DNA from: an uncultured Methanobrevibacter sp.
Lineage (GTDB): Archaea; Methanobacteriota; Methanobacteria; Methanobacteriales; Methanobacteriaceae
Length of the DNA stretch: 58,088 nt
Reading direction: 5' to 3'
Assembly (NCBI RefSeq): GCF_902801725.1
Contig: NZ_CADCJB010000017.1
Span: forward strand, 1-58,088
Positions 51,632 to 58,088 of this stretch are shown here, piece by piece. The stretch's first letter is position 1. Every line of letters starts with the position of its first letter. The notes beneath the pieces were generated by a model. The model did no database searches. It was not told where the DNA came from and saw only the letters and a list, made by a program, of their open reading frames with translations. Made by a program: the position numbers and the translations under genes.

Positions 51632-53137
51632 TTATTTCTTTTGTCTTAAAGGTTGAGCGAATTTTTGCTCCACGCTTTCACGGTACAATGAATTCATAGT
51701 ACAGAACGGGATGATTCTGCCATCCGGAGTTGCATAATGGATAACACATTTTTTAACCCTGTCCCGGTCGAAGTTGAACGGATCCATGAAATGCATACAT
51801 GAAATAAGCATTGCATCTTTGGAGAAGTTACCTAAAGCATCATAATCTCCCCTGGCAAATACATTAATCAATGTCCTAGTAATATCCAGTTCTTCAGGAG
51901 ATTTGCTGGTGTGAACCATTTTAGGAAGGTTTCCAGTTAAACCGGCTAAAACCCTTTTGCGGGACCCGAATTTTCCTTCCTTAAGTTTTATATTATACTC
52001 TTTCAATTTGTTGAATAAGTCATCCACATCAATAAAGTCAGTAATCGGGATTAATTTATCCTTGCCCGGACCATCTGTTTTTTCTCTAAACACATATGTT
52101 GCAATTCCACAGTGTTCATGACAGTTCAATGTAACTTTAGCAGTATCCTCTTCATCCAATAATGATATGAACTCTGCAATCGGCTCAACAGAGGATGGTG
52201 GATAAAATGAACTGGTCGGAACTTGACCGTCAGTTACTTCATCAATTAAATTAACAAAATCTGAGATTGTAATTCTTTGCTCTTCCACATGGTCTGCCGG
52301 AGTCCTTCCTGCAAATGAAACAGGCTGGAAGTTAACACCGTAAATATTTTCACTATGGTCAAAGGCAAACTTGATAATTTCACCAACCTGATGGTCATTG
52401 ACTCCCTTAACCAATGTAGGTACAAGAACAATACCTAAACCCACTTTCCTACAGTTTTCAATGGCTTCAAGTTTGAATGGAAGTAGATCTCTACCCCTAT
52501 TATTAATATAAGGTTCTGGAGTTACGCCATCAAAAGCAAGGTAAACAGTATTTAATCCTGCTTCTTTCAATTCTTTTGCCAAACTTTCCTTTTTAGCCAA
52601 TCTTATACCATTAGTTGCAATTTGTACGTGAGTAAAACCTTCTTCTTTTGCCATTTTAACAAGTTCAACTATATCTTTTCTTACGGTCGGTTCTCCTCCG
52701 GCATATTGAATAGCCGGACATGGATGAGGTTTTAGGCTTCTCAAGTTTCTAAGCATCGCTCTGATTTCCTCTTGAGAAGGTTCATATTTATAACCTGCAA
52801 CAGCCGCATTGGCAAAACAAACAGGACATCTTAAATTACACCTGTTGGTTACATCAATCAAACCTAGAACTGTAGAAGTTTCATGTTTGGAACATAAACC
52901 ACAGTTGCTAGGACAACTTGCCACATCTTCAACAGAAGGATTTTCTATATGGGAAATTGAAGGAACATATTCCCTAACTTTGTCATATAATTCCTTATCG
53001 CTCCAATATGTGTTAATAAATTCCCCATGCTCATCGCAAGTTTTTTTGATTAAGACTTTGCCGTCTTCATCATAGACCTCAGCATCCAATGATTTACCAC
53101 ACTCAGGACATAAACTTTTTGTATCTTTAATTTTCAA
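51632..53137 (-). CDS. tes: tetraether lipid synthase (radical SAM)
   Basis: Tes joins two archaeol lipids through their phytanyl ends to make membrane-spanning tetraethers. The protein of about 501 residues has the N-terminal zinc-like CPECGKS and CDEHGEFINTYW, CPSNCGLC, the radical SAM motif CNLRCPVCFANAA (Cys100, 104, 107), AIQYAGGEPTVRKDIVEL and a C-terminal cysteine region (LNCHEHCGIATYVF). This matches the MJ0619/MA_1486 family whose members were shown to synthesise tetraethers. TTG at 53137 is chosen as start because AGGGTGA lies 5 bases before it; the longer frame to 53158 starts inside that signal. CarS lies 2 kb away. Confidence 0.88.
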   Translation of the reverse strand: MKIKDTKSLCPECGKSLDAEVYDEDGKVLIKKTCDEHGEFINTYWSDKELYDKVREYVPSISHIENPSVEDVASCPSNCGLCSKHETSTVLGLIDVTNRCNLRCPVCFANAAVAGYKYEPSQEEIRAMLRNLRSLKPHPCPAIQYAGGEPTVRKDIVELVKMAKEEGFTHVQIATNGIRLAKKESLAKELKEAGLNTVYLAFDGVTPEPYINNRGRDLLPFKLEAIENCRKVGLGIVLVPTLVKGVNDHQVGEIIKFAFDHSENIYGVNFQPVSFAGRTPADHVEEQRITISDFVNLIDEVTDGQVPTSSFYPPSSVEPIAEFISLLDEEDTAKVTLNCHEHCGIATYVFREKTDGPGKDKLIPITDFIDVDDLFNKLKEYNIKLKEGKFGSRKRVLAGLTGNLPKMVHTSKSPEELDITRTLINVFARGDYDALGNFSKDAMLISCMHFMDPFNFDRDRVKKCVIHYATPDGRIIPFCTMNSLYRESVEQKFAQPLRQKK

Positions 53138-53479
53138 AAAAATCACCCTCACTAACAATATAAATTATTAGTAAAACACTTACATAATATACTATATTTA
53201 AATCAATATTATATTTATACTTAATTGGAAATTTTAGTAAGGCATTGCAGATGCACCCTCTCTTTTAAAGTGAATATTATTATTTATCCATTATACTATA
53301 GAAAACCAATTTACACTGCTAATTTAAAATTTTTTAAAACCAAACTTGAATATAAACCGACATAAACAATATTCATAATTATCCGAATTACTAAATTAAA
53401 AAAATAGGAATAAGTTAAAATACTTTACATTATAGAAATAACATTATCTCAAAGTTAATTTATTTTGCCAAGGGAAAAT
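53138..53479. other. divergent noncoding region between tes and the permease
   Basis: About 340 AT-rich bases with promoters for both neighbours. The somewhat less AT-rich sequence GGCATTGCAGATGCACCCTC at about 53242-53261 stands out but forms no clear structure, and no gene was recognised. Confidence 0.5.
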
Positions 53480-54816
53480 ATGTTGGACAGTTATTTTAAA
53501 TTAAAAGAACATGGAACAGATTATAAAACCGAAATAATTGGAGGCATTACCACTTTTCTTGCTATGGCATATATTTTAGGATTAAATCCAACAATGTTAT
53601 CGGCAACTGGAATGCCTGCAGCAGGAATATTCTTTGCAACTGCCATTTCGGCAGGAATTGCATGTATTGTAATGGGATTGTTATCGGATATCCGGTTGGA
53701 TTAGCTCCAGGTATGGGAATTAACGCACTATTTACTTATACAATTGTACTTGGGATGAAATACTCCTGGGAAGCCGCACTAGCTGCAATATTCCTATCAA
53801 ACATGATTTTTTTAATACTTGCCGTTTCAAAAATACGAGAATCTATTATAAATGTCATACCCCTTGATTTAAATATAGGCATTGGTGCTGGAATCGGATT
53901 TTATCTTGCATTCATAGGACTTTCAGATTCGGGAATAATAAGATCAGATCCAACAACACTAGTTTCATTAGGAAACTTATTTTCACCGCCAGTATTGCTC
54001 GCCCTTATTAGTTTTTTTATCACTTTAATATTATACCTTAGAAAAGTAAAAGCAGCAGTATTCCTTGGAATGATTATCACATCAATCATTGGATTGATTA
54101 TGGTATCAATGGGATTTGGTGCAGGAAACGAATTAATGCCGGCATTACCTAAACAAGCAATAACTACCACCTTTGATTTAACATTATTTGGCGGATTTAC
54201 AAGAGGATTTGGAGAATTATTCTCAAATATACCCAATTTAATCATAATATTATTCACCCTTGTGTTAATTAGTTTCTTTGATGCAACAGGAGTATTAATT
54301 TCATTAGGCAGAGAATGCGGATTACTTGATGAAGAAGGTAAACCTATAAGAATTAAAAAAGCATTACTTTCCAATGCTTTAGGAGGAATTATAGGTTCAA
54401 TTTTTGGTACAAGCACAGTTACCACATTTATTGAAAGTGCAACAGGCATTGAAAGTGGAGCAAAAACAGGTTTAACAGCCATTGTAATCGGCATACTGTT
54501 TATTCTATCAATTTTCATTTCACCGTTAATCCTGTCCTTATTTAAAATATCTGTTACAACTTCAGCTTTAATAATTGTTGGTATCCTGATTATTACACAA
54601 TTAAAAGCTATTGACTGGAATGACATGACGGTTACTTCCACCGTATTTATGACAATAATTATGATGATATTGACTTATTCGATTTCTTTAGGCATTGCAT
54701 GGGGATTCATAATATATACTGTTGGAAAAATTGCTACCGGAAAATTCGAAGAAATCAATGTGGGAGTATGTATACTGGCGATTATATTTGGAATTTACAT
54801 ATTCTTTGGACTTTAA
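53480..54816 (+). pseudogene. AzgA-type purine permease (NCS2 family) with a frameshift
   Basis: Frame one reads MLDSYFKLKEHGTDYKTEII then GGITTFLAMAYILGLNP to MGLLSDIRLD-stop (53704). The next frame carries on from about 53688 with YPVGLAPGMGINALFTYTIV and all later helices, including GTSTVTTFIESATGIESG and the final IFGIYIFFGL. The AzgA consensus has '(M)GL..xYPVGLAPGMG' without a break, so one base is missing at 53684-53692 (TTATCGGATATCCGG). About 12 membrane helices are predicted overall; it would import adenine, guanine or hypoxanthine. The ATG at 53480 follows AAGGGA. A sequencing error or programmed shift cannot be excluded, though there is no obvious slippery heptamer. Confidence 0.83.
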
Positions 54817-54832
54817 CTCACTTATGTGAGTT
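54815..54832 (+). terminator. terminator of the permease gene
   Basis: AACTCAC and GTGAGTT form a perfect 7-bp stem with loop TTAT, overlapping the stop codon, followed by TTAACCATCATTTTTATAATTT. Confidence 0.65.
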
Positions 54833-54998
54833 TAACCATCATTTTTATAATTTAAATAATAATAGCAAAAACAAAATCAGCTGTAACTGACGCAATTACT
54901 ATGATGAAAAACCAATTTTTAAATCATATAATGTTACAACTTAATTAATATATACTACCTCTAACATATATATACTAAAATAGAATGGAGAAAACTTA

Positions 54999-55559
54999 AT
55001 GGAAATAGGCATCTTACTACTGGGTTGTTTGACAACATTATACTTCATACTCCCAGCTTACTTTTCAAACGGAGGAGCACTTGCATTCGGCGGAGGAACA
55101 CCAGTCGATTTCGGAAAGACAGACAGCAAAGGCATTAGATGGATAGGTGACGGAGTTACTTGGAGAGGCCTTGCTGCAGGAACACTAATCGGAATGCTTA
55201 CCGGAGCAATCCAAGGATACCTTGCCCCATTTATACTTCCCTCAATAGGACCATACCTCATAACCCCAATAGTGACCGATGTATCCAGCGGAATACTAAT
55301 AGGATTCCTTCTCGGTTTCGGTGCATTGCTTGGAGATGCACTGGGTAGCTTTTTAAAAAGAAGAATTGGAATTGGCAGAGGAAAGCCTGCACCATTCCTT
55401 GATCAGCTTGATTTTATAATAGTTGCATTGATATTGGTTTCCCCAATAGTTAAACTAAACCTGTTATTCGTTGTAACTGCTATCCTATTGACCTTAATTA
55501 TACATCTGATAGCAAACGGAGGAGCTTACCTGCTCGGAATAAAAGATGTATGGTACTAA
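54999..55559 (+). CDS. carS: CDP-archaeol synthase
   Basis: CarS transfers CTP onto 2,3-di-O-geranylgeranylglyceryl phosphate to make CDP-archaeol, the branch point of archaeal phospholipids. The 186-residue membrane protein has about five helices with cytosolic motifs SNGGALAFGGGTPVDFGKTD (23-42), WIGDGVTWRGLAAG and LLGDALGSFLKRRIGIGRGK, all conserved in the family. GGAGA precedes the ATG. Convergent with mfnF 28 bases away. Confidence 0.95.
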   Translation: MEIGILLLGCLTTLYFILPAYFSNGGALAFGGGTPVDFGKTDSKGIRWIGDGVTWRGLAAGTLIGMLTGAIQGYLAPFILPSIGPYLITPIVTDVSSGILIGFLLGFGALLGDALGSFLKRRIGIGRGKPAPFLDQLDFIIVALILVSPIVKLNLLFVVTAILLTLIIHLIANGGAYLLGIKDVWY

Positions 55560-55587
55560 AAAAAATAGTTTTTAGAGGCTTATACCT

Positions 55588-56610
55588 CTATTTCAAATAC
55601 TTGTTCATCATCACTGCAGTTCCGACAGCCGGCGCAACGACACATTCTTCATCAGTTAAAACATCACCCATGGACTTAACTTTAAGTCCAAGCAATTCAG
55701 CAGCTTTCTTATCTAAAATATCTTTGCCCAAACCAGTTGTTACAACCAAATCAATGCCTTGTGTTTCATGAACTTGTTTCAAGCCATCTGCAATCTGTTC
55801 AACTTGCTTTTGATGTATGAATCTGCACATTTCAATAACCTCATCCATAGACAGCATTTCCAAATCTGCACAGACAACACGGGCAACTCTTTTTGCACAG
55901 TCTATTTTTGATTTTGACTCACCATCAAAAGTGTCGCAGACATAATCATCTTCACTTATCAAATCCAAAAGCATATAAACATCAGCGGTTTGCGCAAACA
56001 ATTCTGAAGCAACTCTATATTCTTTTCCCTTCAATTCCACCTTGTCCAGGAAACTGGCCAAATTTGTCCTCAATGTTCCTGTATAAACCAGCTCTCCAGT
56101 AGCAGACCTGTCAAAATCAGATTTGCCAATAGCACACTCCTTACCTCCTTTGACCGGTATGATGTCAGTTGTTGTGCTTCCTGTATCTATGAATATACAG
56201 TCATCTGAAATCAGAGTTGCAATCTGAACTGTAGCAATCCAATTTGCCGCAGCTGCCTTAAGAGGGTCTTTTTCAGTTCCTTCAATTGACATCATCCCCT
56301 CGATTCCCACATAAGCGACAGGACAGTCGAAGGTTTCTTCGCATTTTTTAGCCACATCCAGAACACCCTCTTTTTTAGTGTCATATGCATCGACTAGTTC
56401 TGCAGTCATTGAAATTCCAACAGCATCTATTTCACTTATCGGACAGATATTTTCAATCAGTTCTACCAGAACTCCTGACAAATCGTCGTTGTTGCTCCAC
56501 ATTGGAAGATATGCAAAATCAACTTCAATGCTTTTGATTTCTTCACCGTCAAAATCGATTACCGCCAAATCAGTGTTTGCTCCACCGATGTCAAAACCAG
56601 CTACTTTCAT
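55588..56610 (-). CDS. mfnF: methanofuran biosynthesis protein MfnF (ASKHA family)
   Basis: MfnF links gamma-glutamyltyramine to the aminomethylfuran unit, forming the ether core of methanofuran. The 340-residue protein has the ASKHA phosphate motifs KVAGFDIGGANTDLAVIDF (1-20) and CIFIDTGSTTTDIIPVKGG (about 139-157), plus VVTTGLGKDILD near the C-terminus, and belongs to the hydantoinase/oxoprolinase-like family that includes MJ0863. It sits 2 bases after mfnD on the same strand; the pairing of the two supports the call. Confidence 0.87.
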   Translation of the reverse strand: MKVAGFDIGGANTDLAVIDFDGEEIKSIEVDFAYLPMWSNNDDLSGVLVELIENICPISEIDAVGISMTAELVDAYDTKKEGVLDVAKKCEETFDCPVAYVGIEGMMSIEGTEKDPLKAAAANWIATVQIATLISDDCIFIDTGSTTTDIIPVKGGKECAIGKSDFDRSATGELVYTGTLRTNLASFLDKVELKGKEYRVASELFAQTADVYMLLDLISEDDYVCDTFDGESKSKIDCAKRVARVVCADLEMLSMDEVIEMCRFIHQKQVEQIADGLKQVHETQGIDLVVTTGLGKDILDKKAAELLGLKVKSMGDVLTDEECVVAPAVGTAVMMNKYLK

Positions 56611-56612
56611 GA

Positions 56613-57704
56613 TTAGATTCTCCTAATTTCCAGATTGTCTCCGGATTTTTTGAATTCCACTTTTCCATCAAGGGAAACATCAATATCATCAATACTTACA
56701 TTTCCATCAATCAAATCAATTATTGATTTGCCTATATTGAAATTGGCAATTTCCTTAAGTCCGACATAAGGTGTTGTGAATCTTGAATTGATTTCTAAAA
56801 GATAGACTGAATAGATATCCTTTTCATCGGCATTGATTAACAGGTCAACACCCACAAATCCTTTCAGGCCATCAATTGATTCAACTGCCTTTGTAGCTAT
56901 CTCAAATGCCTCATCACGATATTCACTTTCAAAAGGCAACTCTCCACCAAGATATCTTGCCTTATCATCTTTAAGCTCTACGAACTGCTTGTTTAAACTT
57001 ATTGGAATTGCCTTTTTGCCATCTGAAATCAGGCTGACACTAATATCTGTTCCTTCAACGTATTCCTGAACTATGACTCTGGAACCCGGACGGAATATTT
57101 TATCCAAATCCAAAGTTAAATCTTCAATTTTTTCAATTATGACAATATCCTCACAATCCACACCTGTCAAAGGCTTTATAATTAATTTCAACTGTGTTAA
57201 AGGATCTTCGGCTTGCCATTTTTCATGTAAATTTTCAATTGCCCTTTTCCAGTATCCTTTAGGGTCTATCTTAAAGCGAAACGTCCTTGGCTGAGGAACT
57301 ATATTGGAAAGAGCCTCATAGGACAGTGACTTATCCGAAGATTTTAGGCAGGCATCCGCTGAAGAGTTATATATTTCAACATTATTTTTCTCAAGGATTT
57401 CAGTGATGTTAAAAAGATTGTTGTCGTTTTCTGCAGATATGAAAATAGCCTTTGTGAAATTTTCTGCATTGTCCTTCAGCCAGTCGACAACATCAACATC
57501 TATGAAAATCGGATTGACATTTTCATAGTCCTTAACGGCACCCTCATAAGATTCGTTAATGACCAAATCAATATTAAAATCCTTCAAATCATCTAAAAGT
57601 GCAAATATCAGAGCTTCTGCTTCTGAAATTATGCATTTGTCCTTTTCGCCAGAAGCAGTGAAATATTCAAATACCAAAATTGAATCATTATTCTCTTGCA
57701 TCAT
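56613..57704 (-). CDS. mfnD: tyramine-L-glutamate ligase MfnD (ATP-grasp)
   Basis: MfnD joins tyramine and glutamate with ATP to form gamma-glutamyltyramine for methanofuran. The 363-residue ATP-grasp protein starts with ILVFEYFTASGEKDKCIISE, has the central KLIIKPLTGVDCEDI lysine (Lys near 205), VIVQEYVEGTDISVSLIS and the metal-binding YSVYLLEINSRFTTPYVGL. These match the MJ0815 family. A double ATG at 57704/57701 is present. It overlaps the end of the wecB-like gene by 17 bases and is followed by mfnF. Acidic N-terminal half is normal for this organism. Confidence 0.88.
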   Translation of the reverse strand: MMQENNDSILVFEYFTASGEKDKCIISEAEALIFALLDDLKDFNIDLVINESYEGAVKDYENVNPIFIDVDVVDWLKDNAENFTKAIFISAENDNNLFNITEILEKNNVEIYNSSADACLKSSDKSLSYEALSNIVPQPRTFRFKIDPKGYWKRAIENLHEKWQAEDPLTQLKLIIKPLTGVDCEDIVIIEKIEDLTLDLDKIFRPGSRVIVQEYVEGTDISVSLISDGKKAIPISLNKQFVELKDDKARYLGGELPFESEYRDEAFEIATKAVESIDGLKGFVGVDLLINADEKDIYSVYLLEINSRFTTPYVGLKEIANFNIGKSIIDLIDGNVSIDDIDVSLDGKVEFKKSGDNLEIRRI

Positions 57705-58088
57705 AAGTAATCATCATACCTTTTATTTTTAATTCATCTCTTGGGAATATCATTTTTTCGCCGTCAAACACCATGCGTACCAATGCATTTTCAGCGTCTT
57801 CAAATTGGCTGACGGTGACATCTTCATCGATTTTTGCCATTTTTCGTGTAAATGAAGACATGATGTCTTCAGGTGCAACGATATTTAAAAGACCATCATT
57901 GTAGTACTGCTCTATTGCATCAACTGTCTTTTTGGCAGCATCACCCTCACCGTATGGGTTTTTGGCGCTTCTCATTTTATCGGCAAATTCCTTATCGTTC
58001 ACAATCCGATCAACATTTTCAAGAATTGCATTTTTATCCGCCCCGACAAGAATATTGCCCCCTGCAGTCACAGTTTCCGGTCTTTCGG
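57688..58088 (-). CDS. wecB: UDP-N-acetylglucosamine 2-epimerase family, C-terminal part (runs off right edge)
   Basis: The visible 133 codons start in ERPETVTAGGNILVGADKNA and continue to KNPYGEGDAAKKTVDAIEQY, which is the end of the WecB GT-B fold (RPETVxxGxNxLVG, NPYGDG). The family normally stops soon after. Here about 70 more residues follow (NDGLLNIVAPEDIMSSFTRK to LKIKGMMITYDARE), an added C-terminal segment I cannot name. The epimerase makes UDP-ManNAc for surface glycans. Its stop lies within mfnD, so the genes overlap and are probably co-transcribed. Only the 3' part is visible. Confidence 0.85.
   Translation of the reverse strand, partial: ERPETVTAGGNILVGADKNAILENVDRIVNDKEFADKMRSAKNPYGEGDAAKKTVDAIEQYYNDGLLNIVAPEDIMSSFTRKMAKIDEDVTVSQFEDAENALVRMVFDGEKMIFPRDELKIKGMMITYDARE

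Noticed and set aside
53242-53261. Slightly GC-richer patch as a possible small RNA or purine riboswitch before the permease
   Set aside because: No conserved riboswitch core or stable stem could be drawn; too short for a claim.
53680-53700. Programmed frameshift in the permease
   Set aside because: No slippery heptamer or downstream pseudoknot is apparent; homologous permeases are single-frame.

Overview
This is AT-rich DNA (by eye about one third G+C) from a methanogenic archaeon of the Methanobacteriales, most likely Methanobrevibacter or a close relative. Supporting genes are the methanogenesis marker proteins mmp2, 3, 5, 6, 15 and 17, methanofuran biosynthesis (mfnD, mfnF), CDP-archaeol synthase, a tetraether lipid synthase, archaeal Trm5, Dph5, Nob1, Hel308, Elp3 and thermosome, a histone remnant, the archaeal GHMP-type shikimate kinase, and a secreted protein with Ig-like repeats of the adhesin-like style. 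Several starts follow strong Shine-Dalgarno sequences (GGAGG, GGTGA), and TATA boxes (TTTATATA) can be seen upstream of several units.

Layout. 1-1260: a scar with the start of a transposase gene carrying a stop codon, a small ribbon-helix-helix protein and noncoding DNA. 1.26-6.3 kb: divergent dph5/trm5, a hypothetical gene, a decayed radical SAM gene, mtnA with a hairpin-rich leader, and the Mn-dependent pyrophosphatase. 6.7-9.0 kb: an RsbW-like kinase overlapping a membrane-bound SpoIIE-type phosphatase. 9.0-14.3 kb: mmp3-mmp6-mmp5-mmp15-mmp17-nifB, a set linked to ATP-driven activation of methyl-coenzyme M reductase. 14.4-18.6 kb: secreted nuclease, then nob1-DUF2117-mmp2-DUF4013. 18.7-21.3 kb: three consecutive winged-helix regulators plus moaB, preceded by four phased GGAGG-type repeats. 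21.3-24.8 kb: a KaiC-like/PEP-synthase-like fusion, a PRC-barrel protein and pyrE. 25-30.4 kb: exonuclease VII (xseA-xseB), an aminomutase with the substrate residues of glutamate 2,3-aminomutase, cbiZ and the thermosome. 30.8-32 kb: a coiled-coil protein with five 31-residue repeats. 32.2-36.2 kb: lysC-dapA-dapB-asd. 36.5-40.4 kb: a glycosyltransferase, aroK, a secreted M14/AstE-like hydrolase and chorismate mutase. 40.6-48.4 kb: two DUF2115 genes, cbiD, a thioredoxin-like protein, hel308, DUF2098, a PRC-barrel protein, elp3 and deoC. 48.4-49 kb: tRNA-Val and tRNA-Phe, then a histone gene that has lost its 5' end. 49.1-53.1 kb: the archaeal MiaB-like enzyme, a zinc-ribbon protein, a homoaconitase/IPM isomerase small subunit and tes. 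53.5-55.6 kb: a frameshifted purine permease and carS. 55.6-58.1 kb: mfnF, mfnD and the end of a wecB-like epimerase that runs off the window.

Working together: many genes serve methanogenesis cofactors or enzymes (MCR activation, methanofuran, cobamide, perhaps coenzyme B), lipid synthesis, and lysine and aromatic amino acid synthesis. Five intact radical SAM enzymes (NifB, the aminomutase, Elp3, the MiaB-like enzyme, Tes) share the window with MtnA, which could salvage their 5'-deoxyadenosine by-product. Decay is visible at five places: transposase, radical SAM remnant, permease, histone, and possibly the start codon of the aminomutase.
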